DNA from: Rhodospirillales bacterium 70-18
GTDB lineage: Bacteria > Pseudomonadota > Alphaproteobacteria > Acetobacterales > Acetobacteraceae
Assembly (NCBI GenBank): GCA_001899585.1
Contig: MKWE01000056.1
Span: 62,001-126,000, forward strand
Length of the DNA stretch: 64,000 nucleotides
Reading direction: 5' to 3'
Within the stretch, counting starts at the first letter, position 1; the number at the start of each line of letters is the position of its first letter. A program made the translations under genes and the position numbers. The notes beneath the pieces were generated by a model. That model was given only the letters and a program-made list of their open reading frames with translations, did not search any database and was not told where the DNA came from. Shown here in pieces: positions 34,176 to 42,974 of this stretch.

Positions 34176-35741
34176 TCAGTGCGCGTCGGTCACCACGGCC
34201 TTCGGCTTGGCCAGCAGCAGCGTCAGCGGTACCGCCAGGAAGAACAACCCGGCCATCAACAGCAGCACGTCATTATAGCTCAGCACCAGCGCCTCTCGGT
34301 GCACCAGCGCGGACACCCGCGCCAGTGCCGCGATATGCGCCTCCACGCCCTTGCTGGCGGTCATCGCATGGGTCAGGTTATCGATGAACCGCGTCGCTCC
34401 CGGCCGCGCCCAGTTCACCTGCTCCTGTAAGTGCAGCACATGGGCGGCGTCGCGCTGGGTGGCGATGGTGTTGATCAGCGCCAGCCCGATCGCCCCGCCC
34501 AGGTTGCGCATCAGGTTGTACAGGCCGGAGGCGTTCTTGAGCTGCTGCGGCGCCATGGTGCCCAGCGCCAGCGTGTTCACCGGCAGGAACAGGAACATCA
34601 TCGAGAACCCGCGCAGCCCCTGCGGCAGCAGCATCTCCCAGAACGAGGACTGGTTGGTCAGGTGCGCCAGCCACCAGACGGACACCCCGAACATCACCAG
34701 CCCCATCGCCAGCATCCACCGCAGGTCCATCACCTTGGAGAGACGGCCGGCGATCGGGGCCGAGACGAACATCATCAACCCGGTGATGAACATGATCCGC
34801 CCGATCTCCAGGCTGTCGAAGCCGCGCACCCGGGCCAGGAACACCGGCACCACATACACCGCGCCATACAGCCCCACCCCGATCACCAGGCTGAACAGCG
34901 AGCCGAAAGCGAAATTGACATTGGTGAACGCGCGCAAATCCACCAGCGGGTCGCGCCGCGTCAGCATCCGCCAGAAGAACAGCGTCGCGCACACGGCAGC
35001 GATGAGGCTCAGCCTCACGATGGTGCTGTCCTGGAACCAGCCGTCTTTCTCGCCGTCCTCCAGCACGTATTCCAGGCAGCCCAGGAAGCCGGCCATCAGC
35101 ACCAGCCCGAACAGGTCGAAGTTGCGGCGCAGGCTATGGTCGGGCCGGTCGATATGCACGAAGGTGAACACGCTGGTGGCCACCAGCAGGCCCACCGGCA
35201 CGTTGATCAGGAACAGCCAGTGCCACGACAGCGCCTGGGTCAGCCAGCCGCCCAGCGTCGGCCCGATGGTCGGCGCCATGGTCGCGGTCAGGCCGATCAG
35301 CACCGAGATCTGCGCCCGCCGGCTGGCCGGGAACATCTGGTACGAGGCGGAGAACACGGTCGGGATCATCGCCCCGCCCAGGAAGCCCTGCATCGCCCGG
35401 CACATGATCATCGTGTTCAGGTCGCTGGACATCGCGCACAGGAACGAGAATACCGTGAAGCCCAGCGCGCTGATGGTGAACAGCACCCGCGTGGACAGCA
35501 GCCGCGACAGCCAGCCCGAGAGCGGGATCATCACGATCTCGGCGATCAGGTAGCTGGTCTGCACCCAGGCCACCTCGTCCGGGCTGGCCGACAGCCCGGC
35601 CTGGATCTCGCCGATCGAGGCGGCGACGATCTGGATGTCCAGGATGGCCATGAACATGCCCAGGACCATGGACATGAACCCCACCCAGTCCCGCCACGTC
35701 AGCGCGTTGGGGTCGGCGAGCGGCTGTGCGTTGACGGCCAT
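34176..35741 (-). CDS. emrB: DHA2-family multidrug efflux MFS permease (EmrB/QacA type)
   Basis: 521 residues, 14 predicted helices. Motifs of the DHA2 group are visible: FMAILDIQIVAASIGEIQAGL in helix 1, WVQTSYLIAEIVMIPLSGWLS, and motif C-like GPTLGGWLTQALSWHWLFLINVPVG. With the adjacent EmrA-like adaptor it should drive proton-coupled export of hydrophobic compounds through an outer-membrane channel encoded elsewhere. It lies 26 bases after the adaptor gene, in one operon under the divergent TetR regulator. Confidence 0.93.
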   Translation of the reverse strand: MAVNAQPLADPNALTWRDWVGFMSMVLGMFMAILDIQIVAASIGEIQAGLSASPDEVAWVQTSYLIAEIVMIPLSGWLSRLLSTRVLFTISALGFTVFSFLCAMSSDLNTMIMCRAMQGFLGGAMIPTVFSASYQMFPASRRAQISVLIGLTATMAPTIGPTLGGWLTQALSWHWLFLINVPVGLLVATSVFTFVHIDRPDHSLRRNFDLFGLVLMAGFLGCLEYVLEDGEKDGWFQDSTIVRLSLIAAVCATLFFWRMLTRRDPLVDLRAFTNVNFAFGSLFSLVIGVGLYGAVYVVPVFLARVRGFDSLEIGRIMFITGLMMFVSAPIAGRLSKVMDLRWMLAMGLVMFGVSVWWLAHLTNQSSFWEMLLPQGLRGFSMMFLFLPVNTLALGTMAPQQLKNASGLYNLMRNLGGAIGLALINTIATQRDAAHVLHLQEQVNWARPGATRFIDNLTHAMTASKGVEAHIAALARVSALVHREALVLSYNDVLLLMAGLFFLAVPLTLLLAKPKAVVTDAH

Positions 35742-35767
35742 GGCGGCATTCCAGCTTCGCGGCGCCG

Positions 35768-36967
35768 TTACTTCGTGTCGCCCAGGTGCAGCGTCGCCGC
35801 GGCGGTGCCCAGCAGGCCCAGCCGCTCGGCATCCGGCCCGCGCGTGTCTACCTCGGCGGTCACCGACAGCCCGGCGCGCAGCCAGGGGTCGTGGGCGGCG
35901 TCGGCGGGATCGATGGCGATCTTCACCGGCACGCGCTGCACCACCTTGGTGAAGTTGCCGGTGGCGTTCTCCGGCGGCAGCAGCGAGAACAGCGCCCCGG
36001 TCGCCGGCGCCAGGCTGGTGACACGCCCATCCACCCGCGCGCCGCTGTCGATATCGGCGACCAGCCGCACCTTCAGCCCCGGCTTCACCAGCCGTAGCTG
36101 CGTCTCCTTGAAGTTGGCGATCACGTAGAGCTTGCCGGCCAGCGGCGCCACGGCGATCAGGTTCTGGCTCGGCACCACGTGCTGGCCAAGCTGGGCGGCG
36201 CGGTTGCCGACGATGCCGTCGAACGGCGCGCGGATCACCGCGTAGGAAAGGTTGTTGTCCGCCAGTGTCGCCGACGCCTCGGCGGAGCTCAGCGTGGCCT
36301 CCGCCTGCACCGCCTGCGCCTGCGCCACCTGCAGCGCATCCTGGGCGGAAGCCTTCTGCGCCTGGGTCGCGGCCAGGGCGGCGCTGGCCTTGCTGGCGCT
36401 GGCGACCGCCTGTTCATTGGCCTGGCGCGAGGTCCAGCCGGCGCCGGCCAGCGAGGCCGAGCGCCGCGCATCGGCAGTGGCCCGGGTCAGCTCTGCCTGC
36501 GCCTGGTCGATCGCCGCATCGGTCTGCGCGATCATCGAGCGGGCCTGCGTCACCTGCCGCTGCGCCATCAGTACCCCGGCCTGCGCCACGCCCACCTGGG
36601 CGCGCGCCTGCGCCAGCTTGGCGGTAAGGTCGGCCGGGTCCAGCACGATCAGTGCCTCGCCGGCGGTCACGCGCTGGTTGTCGCCCACCAGGATGCGCTG
36701 GACATTGCCCTCCACGCGCGGGCTCAGCACGGCGATGTCGCCCTGGATATAGGCGTTGTCGGTGCTCTCGATCCACTGGCCCTCGACGATCCACCAATGC
36801 CCGACCAGCCCCAGCACGCCCAGCACCAGCACCGCCAGCAGCAGGCGCAGCACCGGCACCTGGCGTCGGCGGCGCAGCGGCGTCGGCGGCAGGGGGCTGC
36901 TCGCCTCGATTTCGGCCTGGGTCTGGGTAGAAATATCGGGCATCGGCTTCTCGGCAACGGCGTTCAT
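35768..36967 (-). CDS. emrA: HlyD/EmrA-family membrane fusion protein
   Basis: 399 residues. One transmembrane anchor (PVLRLLLAVLVLGVLGLVGHWW, about 38-60) is followed by the biotinyl-lipoyl-like halves (YIQGDIAVLSPRVEGNVQRILV and SYAVIRAPFDGIVGN), which flank an Ala/Gln-rich alpha-helical hairpin of about 120 residues. It bridges the inner-membrane EmrB pump to an outer-membrane channel. ATG 36967 has AGGAG upstream. A palindromic operator lies 19-34 bases upstream. Confidence 0.93.
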   Translation of the reverse strand: MNAVAEKPMPDISTQTQAEIEASSPLPPTPLRRRRQVPVLRLLLAVLVLGVLGLVGHWWIVEGQWIESTDNAYIQGDIAVLSPRVEGNVQRILVGDNQRVTAGEALIVLDPADLTAKLAQARAQVGVAQAGVLMAQRQVTQARSMIAQTDAAIDQAQAELTRATADARRSASLAGAGWTSRQANEQAVASASKASAALAATQAQKASAQDALQVAQAQAVQAEATLSSAEASATLADNNLSYAVIRAPFDGIVGNRAAQLGQHVVPSQNLIAVAPLAGKLYVIANFKETQLRLVKPGLKVRLVADIDSGARVDGRVTSLAPATGALFSLLPPENATGNFTKVVQRVPVKIAIDPADAAHDPWLRAGLSVTAEVDTRGPDAERLGLLGTAAATLHLGDTK

Positions 36968-36985
36968 CGGGGGCGGGCTCCTGGG

Positions 36986-37001
36986 TGAACCGAACGGTTC
37001 A
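36986..37001. promoter_or_regulatory. Palindromic operator 1 in the emrAB/TetR gap
   Basis: TGAACCGAACGGTTCA: perfect 7-bp arms around AA. It shares the half-site TGAACCG with operator 2 at 37049-37065. Position just upstream of emrA suggests it represses the pump operon when bound by the neighbouring TetR protein. Confidence 0.7.
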
Positions 37002-37048
37002 GTCTGGTGAGCGGAACATGGTCCCGATGTTGCGGCGCGTCAAGAAAA

Positions 37049-37065
37049 AACTGAACCGTTCAGTT
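37049..37065. promoter_or_regulatory. Palindromic operator 2 in the emrAB/TetR gap
   Basis: AACTGAACCGTTCAGTT: 7-bp arms around CCG, followed by a further CAG half-repeat. It lies 49 bases before the TetR start, so is likely autoregulatory. AT content here is higher than in the surrounding DNA. Confidence 0.7.
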
Positions 37066-37113
37066 CAGTTTGGCCTTGACGGCGCGCGCCCCGCCACGCC
37101 ACATATCGAAATC

Positions 37114-37746
37114 ATGACAGATGCAACCGCGACAATTTCTCTGCCGGCCGAGACCTCGCCCAAGCGCCGCCTGGTGTTGGAGGCGGCGGCGGACCTGTTC
37201 ATGGAACATGGCTACGAGAAGGTGAGCATGGACGCGGTGGCGCGCGGCGCCGGCGTGTCCAAGGCGACGCTCTACGCGCATTTCGCCTCCAAGGACGCGC
37301 TGTTCGCTTCCATCGTCGGCGAGGCGTGCCAGCGCAACACCGCCCCGGAGGGCAGCTTCCCGGCCGAGGTCACCGATATCCGCGCCGCGCTGACAGTGAT
37401 CGGCGAGCGCGTGCTGCGCTTCCTGCTGCAGCCGGGCACCCAGGCGATCTACCGCGTGGCGGTGGCCGAGAGCGCCCGCTGCCCCGAACTGGGCCGCGCC
37501 TTCATGGCGAACGGCCCGCAGCGTTTCCTGGACCGCTTCAGCATCTGGCTGGCCGCCCAGACCGCAGCCGGCCACCTCGCGGTCACCGATCCGCTGATGG
37601 CCGCCGAGCAGTTCGGCGCCTTGCTGCGCCTCAGCCTGTTCATGCGCGTCACCCTCGGCCTGGCCCCCGAGTGCCGCGACCCCGAGGTGAGCGCCACCGT
37701 CGCCGCCGCCGTGGACACGTTCATGAAAGCGTTCGGCCGGGCATAA
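37114..37746 (+). CDS. TetR-family transcriptional regulator
   Basis: 210 residues. The N-terminal helix-turn-helix is at about 20-65: RRLVLEAAADLFMEHGYEKVSMDAVARGAGVSKATLYAHF. A helical ligand-binding domain follows (AefR-like C-terminus, FLDRFSIWLAAQTAAGHL). ATG 37114 gives the usual length; upstream in-frame codons run through the operators. It is divergent from emrAB and is predicted to repress that operon and itself through the two TGAACC palindromes. Confidence 0.9.
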   Translation: MTDATATISLPAETSPKRRLVLEAAADLFMEHGYEKVSMDAVARGAGVSKATLYAHFASKDALFASIVGEACQRNTAPEGSFPAEVTDIRAALTVIGERVLRFLLQPGTQAIYRVAVAESARCPELGRAFMANGPQRFLDRFSIWLAAQTAAGHLAVTDPLMAAEQFGALLRLSLFMRVTLGLAPECRDPEVSATVAAAVDTFMKAFGRA

Positions 37747-37813
37747 CGGCGTTCGGGCGGGGAGAAGATGTTCGAACCGCTTCGCCCCGCCCCCGCCTGA
37801 AGGCCTCGCCTCG

Positions 37814-40141
37814 CTACGCCGGCGCGATCACCGTCCGGCTCTCCACCTCCACCGCGTCCAGCCGCAACTGCACGCTGTGGTATTCCCCGGCCAGCCAGGG
37901 CGCGAACTGGTCGGCGTAATGCGGGCTGCCCGGCACGCCGGAATTGCCGATGTTCTGCACCGCCAGGAACGAGTCCGGGGCGGCGAAATCCACCACGATC
38001 CGATACTCCGCGCCCGACGCCGCACCATGCGGCGGCTGCTCGCCACCGGTGTTGCGCACGGTATGCGAGCCCCCATCCACCGGCGCCGGCCCGATATCGA
38101 ACGCCGCCGCCGTCGCCGGCACCGACAGCGGATGGCGCCAATGCGCCACATGCACCCGCCCCCACCGCCACTCCGCCGGCGCCTCGCCCAGCCGTTCGCG
38201 CAGCGCCGCCATCGCCGAGCCGCAAGCCGCCACCAGCGCCGCCCGCGTGCCGCCTTCGAAATACGGCCGGTCCGGCTGCTCCAGCAGCGCCATCGCCAGC
38301 CCGGTCTGCTGCTGCGCCAGGTCCAGCAGCCGCGCCGGCAGGTGCCGGGCCAGCACGGCCCTTTGCCAGTGGAACATCAGCGTCTCGAACACCGTCGCCG
38401 CCGTACTCTCCAGCGTGTAATCGCCGTTCCAACCCTCCAGCATCGCCGCCACCAGCCGCGCATCGGCCTCGTCGCTGCCCGTCAGCAGCCCCAGCACATG
38501 CGGCACCATGCGGGTGGCGCGGGTGCTGCGGACATCGTTCTGCAGCATAATCGTCTCATTCCGGCCCGATGCCGGATGCGCCGCGAACGCCTCGTCGATG
38601 CGCACGCCGCGATGGCCTTGCGAATACGCGCCATAGATCGGCGGCTGGAACGCCGGCCCGACGATGCGCTGGTTGGCGCTGGCGACGTAGCCGCGGCCAG
38701 GATTGTATTCGTGCGGCAGCGCCGCGAACGGGATATGCCCGCGCCAGCGGTCTGCCGGGTTGTCGGCGTCGCGATACCCCGCCACCACCCGCCCGCGCAC
38801 CGGCACCCGCCCGGCCATCTGGTAGCCGACATTGCCCGCCGCGTCGGCATAGACGAAGTTGAACACCGCCACCGACCAGTCGCTCACCGCCGCCCGGAAC
38901 CCCTGCCAGTCCTTGGCGCGGGCGATGGCGATGCTGGCGCGCAGGTCGTCCAGATGCTCCGCTCCCACCCAGCGCAGCGACAGCGGCGGGTCGCCGCCCT
39001 CGGTCACCGCCGGCACCAGCGCGTTGACGATCGGCCCGCGCACCGTGGAGCGCACCACCAGCGTATGGTCCGCCTGCCCGCGCACCGGGATCGCCAGCGT
39101 CCGCTCGTCGAACCGCCGCCACACATCGCCGTCGCGGTAGCGGCCGGGGTCGGCCGGGTCCACCGTCTCGCGGTACAGGTCGCGGCAGGAGGCGGCGTTG
39201 TTGGTCAGGCTCCAGGCGATGGTGCCGTTGCTGCCCCACCACAGGCCCGGCACGCCGGGATGGCCGCAGCCGGCGGCGTTCTCCTCCGGCCCGTGCATGG
39301 CGTATTCGTACCACGAGCCCGGCACCCAGAACGGCTGGTGCGGGTCGCCGGCCAGCAACGCATGGCCGCTGCCGGTGCGCCCGCCGGCCACCGCCCAGTT
39401 GTTGCTGCCGGTCGCGTCGTCGGTGCCGGTGAACACGCCGCCGCCGCCGCCCGGGATCACCAGGTGCTCGGCCGCCTCGGGCGTCAGGTACAGCTCCCGT
39501 AGCGCCGCATCCGGCAGGAAGCGCGCGCTCTCGGCGGCGCTCAGCCGGTCGATCCGCCCGTTCAGCGACCACCACAGCCCGCGTGCGATCGCCACCACGT
39601 CGCCCACCGTGAACGGCGCCGGCGCGTAGCCCAGCAGCGCGAACTCCACCGGCAGCGCCGTCCCGAACGCCTCGATCTGCCGGTTGATGCCGGCCACGAA
39701 GGCGGCCACCAGCGAATAGGTCGCCCCGTCCATCCGCGCCGGCTCGGGCGCGCAGATCAGGTCCATCCCCACGGTCAGGTGGGCGATGTCGCTGGCCAGG
39801 TAGGCCGGCCCCAGCACCTCAGCCTGCCGGCCCAGCGTGCGGCGGCGCAGCCGGTCCATCTGCCACAGCCGGTCCTCGGCCATCGCCACGCCCAGGCCGA
39901 AATACAGGTCGGCGCTGTCGGCGGCATGGATATGCGGCACCCCCGCGCGGTCGCGCAGAATTTCGACCCGCCCGCGCACCGCGGCGGCGAAGCTGCGGTC
40001 GGAAGGTGCGCCATGGCGGCTCAGGAAGGCGTCGCGCGCCGCGGCGAACTCGGCCGGCGTGGCCCCGGCGGCGGTGCACACCGCCTCGATTCCGCCGGGC
40101 TGGCGCAGCGCCGACAGCAGGGTGGCGTCGTCGATCGGCAT
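37814..40141 (-). CDS. Penicillin acylase family protein (Ntn hydrolase, S45)
   Basis: 775 residues from ATG 40141 (AGGAG eleven bases upstream). An alpha region (about 60-230) contains RDRAGVPHIHA and YFGLGVAMAEDRLWQMD. The autocatalytic cleavage point and nucleophile Ser246 lie in DDATGSNNWAV, followed by the beta region with GDPH. Members cleave amide bonds of beta-lactams, acyl-homoserine lactones or aromatic amides. Unusually for the family, no signal peptide is visible at the N-terminus (MPIDDATLLSALRQPGG), so the enzyme may be cytoplasmic. Confidence 0.92.
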   Translation of the reverse strand: MPIDDATLLSALRQPGGIEAVCTAAGATPAEFAAARDAFLSRHGAPSDRSFAAAVRGRVEILRDRAGVPHIHAADSADLYFGLGVAMAEDRLWQMDRLRRRTLGRQAEVLGPAYLASDIAHLTVGMDLICAPEPARMDGATYSLVAAFVAGINRQIEAFGTALPVEFALLGYAPAPFTVGDVVAIARGLWWSLNGRIDRLSAAESARFLPDAALRELYLTPEAAEHLVIPGGGGGVFTGTDDATGSNNWAVAGGRTGSGHALLAGDPHQPFWVPGSWYEYAMHGPEENAAGCGHPGVPGLWWGSNGTIAWSLTNNAASCRDLYRETVDPADPGRYRDGDVWRRFDERTLAIPVRGQADHTLVVRSTVRGPIVNALVPAVTEGGDPPLSLRWVGAEHLDDLRASIAIARAKDWQGFRAAVSDWSVAVFNFVYADAAGNVGYQMAGRVPVRGRVVAGYRDADNPADRWRGHIPFAALPHEYNPGRGYVASANQRIVGPAFQPPIYGAYSQGHRGVRIDEAFAAHPASGRNETIMLQNDVRSTRATRMVPHVLGLLTGSDEADARLVAAMLEGWNGDYTLESTAATVFETLMFHWQRAVLARHLPARLLDLAQQQTGLAMALLEQPDRPYFEGGTRAALVAACGSAMAALRERLGEAPAEWRWGRVHVAHWRHPLSVPATAAAFDIGPAPVDGGSHTVRNTGGEQPPHGAASGAEYRIVVDFAAPDSFLAVQNIGNSGVPGSPHYADQFAPWLAGEYHSVQLRLDAVEVESRTVIAPA

Positions 40142-40213
40142 GGACAAATCTCCTGGTTTCGCGTCCCGGCCTGCATCATTGGCCAATGCGGGGCGCGGCA
40201 CCAGCCGGGGGGG

Positions 40214-40678
40214 TCAGCTGAACGCCGCCACCCCCACGGTCACCAGCCCCAGCACCAGATTCGCCACGATCAGCCAGCGGATGCGGTTCACCGCCGCCGC
40301 CGCCACCGCGATTTCGCCGGCCACCATTGCGCCGCGCAGCGTCCGCCATGGCCCGAAATAGACCGCCAGGAACACCACCGCCATCATCAGCCCCAGCCCG
40401 TGCATCACGTGCACCGCCACCCCCACCCCGCGAAACCCGCCGAGCAGCCCGAACACCATCGCGTAGCCGGTCAGCAGCACGATCGGCATCACATGCCAGA
40501 CGGTGCGAAAGAAGCGCCGGAACACCTGCACATGCAGCGCCAGCCGCTGCGCCGGCTCCAGCGCCGCCAGCGAGGGCCGCAGCACGGTGATGGCGAACGC
40601 CATTCCGCCCACCCAGAGCACCGCGCCCAGCAGGTGCAGCGCCAGCAACACGTTCAGCATCAGCAGGGGATTTTTCAC
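40214..40678 (-). CDS. CopD-like four-helix membrane protein
   Basis: 154 residues, start GTG 40678, overlapping the stop of the ParA-like gene (GTGA). Four hydrophobic helices, with His residues near membrane faces (LALHLLGAVLWVGGMAF, RTVWHVMPIVLL, AVHVMHGLGLMMA), resemble the CopD/DUF2269 type of copper- or heme-associated membrane proteins. The function is not certain. Confidence 0.75.
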   Translation of the reverse strand: MKNPLLMLNVLLALHLLGAVLWVGGMAFAITVLRPSLAALEPAQRLALHVQVFRRFFRTVWHVMPIVLLTGYAMVFGLLGGFRGVGVAVHVMHGLGLMMAVVFLAVYFGPWRTLRGAMVAGEIAVAAAAVNRIRWLIVANLVLGLVTVGVAAFS

Positions 40679-41307
40679 GCCATCGTCTCCTCGATTTCGG
40701 ACAGCAGGGCCAGCAGTTCCTGCGCGGCCAGCGAGCGCGGTGCGGCCTCGTTCACCCCCAGCCCCTGGGCGAAGGCCGCCGCGAAGCCGGTGCGGTTGCC
40801 CAGCGTGGCGGCCAGCGCCGGCAGCCCCTGGCGGGCGATCTCGGCGGCCACCGCCGCGCGCAGCCGCCCGCCGGCCGGGGTGCGGTTCAGCAGGATGCGG
40901 ATGGTGCGCCGCTCGGCCAAGGCCAGCTTCAGCGTGCCCTCGGCGGCCCATAGATCGGGCGGGCTGGGCTGCACCGGCACCAGCACCAGGTCGGCCGAGC
41001 GCACCGCCAGCCGCGCGTCGGTCTCCACGCTGGGCGGGCTGTCGATGATCAGCACGTCGTGGCTGCGGCGCAGCCGCTCCAGCTCGGCGGCCAGCCGCCA
41101 GCCGGCCACGTTGGACAGCTCCACCGGCGCGGCCGCCACCTTGCGCGCCATGCGCAGCGCGTGCCAGCGCGCCAGGCTGCCCTGCGGGTCGATGTCCAGC
41201 ACGGCGACGCGCCGCCCGGCCCCGGCCATCGCGGCGGCGAGGTTGGCCGCCAGGGTCGTCTTGCCGGCGCCGCCCTTCTGCTGGGCCACCGTGATCACCA
41301 CCGCCAT
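40675..41307 (-). CDS. ParA/MinD-family ATPase (orphan)
   Basis: 210 residues with the deviant Walker A motif QQKGGAGKTT (Lys11 and Lys16), the switch region VLDIDPQGSLARW and the Walker B DVLIIDSPP. Short ParA-like proteins of this type position cellular cargo on the nucleoid or membrane. There is no ParB or parS-like gene beside it, so it is not a normal chromosome-partition locus. It is coupled to the CopD-like gene by a four-base overlap. Confidence 0.9.
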   Translation of the reverse strand: MAVVITVAQQKGGAGKTTLAANLAAAMAGAGRRVAVLDIDPQGSLARWHALRMARKVAAAPVELSNVAGWRLAAELERLRRSHDVLIIDSPPSVETDARLAVRSADLVLVPVQPSPPDLWAAEGTLKLALAERRTIRILLNRTPAGGRLRAAVAAEIARQGLPALAATLGNRTGFAAAFAQGLGVNEAAPRSLAAQELLALLSEIEETMA

Positions 41308-41368
41308 GTCAGCGACTCCAGTTTGTGCGGTGCAATGCTATACCAGGGGAGGGGGGATTGGCCCTAAC

Positions 41369-41493
41369 AAGGAAGCAAGGGTTCTTTTTTGAAAAAAAGA
41401 ACCAAAAAACGTCATTCGATAAGGCCCGCGCCACCCCGCCAAACGAATAAAGTTTTTTTGCTTCTTTTTGTTCATAAAAAGAAGACCTTCCTT
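41369..41493. repeat. AT-rich palindromic element, copy C (complete, 125 bp)
   Basis: Perfect 7-bp ends AAGGAAG and CTTCCTT. The left arm carries GGTTCTTTTTTG followed by AAAAAAAGAACC (stem of about 11 bp). A variable GC-rich centre follows (about 41413-41440). The right arm is AACGAATAAAGTTTTTTTGC followed by CTTCTTTTTGTTCATAAAAAGAAG. The arms are imperfect inverted repeats of each other. It fills most of the space between the divergent ParA and nnr starts. Confidence 0.85.
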
Positions 41494-41508
41494 CCCTCCG
41501 GAGCCCCC

Positions 41509-42945
41509 ATGCCCGAACCGCTTCCGACCCCGGACGAGATGGCCCAGGCCGACCGCGCCGCGGTGGCGCTCGGCCACCCGGTCGCCGAACTGATGGAGAA
41601 TGCCGGCCGCGCCGTGGCCCGCGCCGTGCGGGCGCGCTTCGCGCCGTGCCGCACCCTGGTGCTGTGCGGCCCCGGCAACAATGGCGGCGACGGCTACGCG
41701 GCGGCGCGGCTGCTCGACCTATGGGGCTGGCCGGTGCGGGTGGCGGCGCTGGCCCCGCCGCGTGGCCCGGCGGTGGCGGTGGCGGCGCGCTGGCGCGGTC
41801 CGGTGGTGCCCTTCACCCCCGCCGAGACGGCGCGCTGCCCGCTGGTGATCGACGCGGTGTTCGGCGCCGGGCTGGCCCGCGACCTGGACCCGGCGGTGGC
41901 CGAGGTGCTGCGCGCCGCCCCCCGGCTGGTGGCGGTGGACGTGCCCAGCGGGCTGGATGGCGCCACCGGCCAGCCGCGCGGCTTCGCACCCAGGGCGGTG
42001 CTGACCGTCACCTTCTTCCGCCGCAAGCCCGGCCATCTGCTGCTGCCCGGGCGCACGCTGTGCGGCGAGACCGTGCTGGCCGATATCGGCATCCCGGCGG
42101 CGGCGCTGGACGGCGTGGCCCCGCGGACCTGGCGCAACACCCCGGCGCTGTGGCGGCTGCCGGCGCCGGGCGTGGCCGACCACAAATACACCCGCGGCCA
42201 CGTCACCATCCTGGGCGGCGCCGAGATGACCGGCGCCGCTCGCCTCGCCGCCGCCGCGGCCCGCCGCGCCGGCGCAGGCATGGTGACCATCGCGGCGACC
42301 GGAGGAGGGGAGGGCGTCGCCGCCACCTACCGCGCCGGCGACCCCGGCGTGCTGGTCAGCGCGGCGCCGCTGGCGGCGCTGCTGGAAGACCGCCGCCGCG
42401 CCACCTGGCTGTGCGGCCCCGGCCTGGGCGCGCCCGCCGGGGCGGCGCTGGCGACCCTGCTGGCCGCCGGGCGGTGCGTGGTGGCCGATGCCGATGCGCT
42501 GACCGCCTGCGCCGGCGCGCCGGAGCGGTTGCGCGGCGCCGCGGTGATCACCCCGCATGAGGGCGAATTCGCCCGCCTGTTCGGGACGGCGGGGCCGCAC
42601 CGGCTCGCCGCCGCCCGCGCCGCCGCCGCCGCCACCGGGGTGGTGGTGGTGCTGAAGGGCGCGGACAGCATCATCGCCGCCCCGGACGGCCGCGCCGCGA
42701 TCACCGACAACGCGCCACCCTGGCTCGCCACCGCCGGCACCGGCGACGTGCTGGCCGGCGTCGTGGCCGCCTTGCTGGGGCAGGGGATGCCGGCCTGGCA
42801 GGCCGCCTGCGCCGCCGCCTGGCTGCATGGCGAGGCGGCGCGCCAGTTCGGGCCGGGGCTGATCGCCGAGGATCTGCCGGCATGTCTGCCATCGGCGATC
42901 GCGGCGGCGATCGGGAGTCCCGCGCCGGGGCACGAGCCTGTATAG
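41509..42945 (+). CDS. nnr: Bifunctional NAD(P)H-hydrate repair enzyme (epimerase and ADP-dependent dehydratase)
   Basis: 478 residues. The N-terminal epimerase domain (about 1-210) has PTPDEMAQADRAA, LCGPGNNGGDGYAAARLL and DVPSGLDGATG. The C-terminal ribokinase-like dehydratase domain (about 220-478) has HKYTRGHVTILGGAEMTGAARLA, VITPHEGEFARLFG and the phosphate-binding TAGTGDVLAG. It repairs damaged NADHX/NADPHX. ATG 41509 has GGAG upstream; an upstream extension of the frame would translate the repeat element and is rejected. Confidence 0.95.
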   Translation: MPEPLPTPDEMAQADRAAVALGHPVAELMENAGRAVARAVRARFAPCRTLVLCGPGNNGGDGYAAARLLDLWGWPVRVAALAPPRGPAVAVAARWRGPVVPFTPAETARCPLVIDAVFGAGLARDLDPAVAEVLRAAPRLVAVDVPSGLDGATGQPRGFAPRAVLTVTFFRRKPGHLLLPGRTLCGETVLADIGIPAAALDGVAPRTWRNTPALWRLPAPGVADHKYTRGHVTILGGAEMTGAARLAAAAARRAGAGMVTIAATGGGEGVAATYRAGDPGVLVSAAPLAALLEDRRRATWLCGPGLGAPAGAALATLLAAGRCVVADADALTACAGAPERLRGAAVITPHEGEFARLFGTAGPHRLAAARAAAAATGVVVVLKGADSIIAAPDGRAAITDNAPPWLATAGTGDVLAGVVAALLGQGMPAWQAACAAAWLHGEAARQFGPGLIAEDLPACLPSAIAAAIGSPAPGHEPV

Positions 42946-42974
42946 TCGCCGGAGTGCCTGAAGGAGTTGCCGAC

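Noticed and set aside
41389-41508. N-terminal extension of the nnr frame beginning MKKRTKKRH
   Set aside because: It is translation of the AT-rich repeat element; the ATG at 41509 has its own ribosome binding site and matches the family start.
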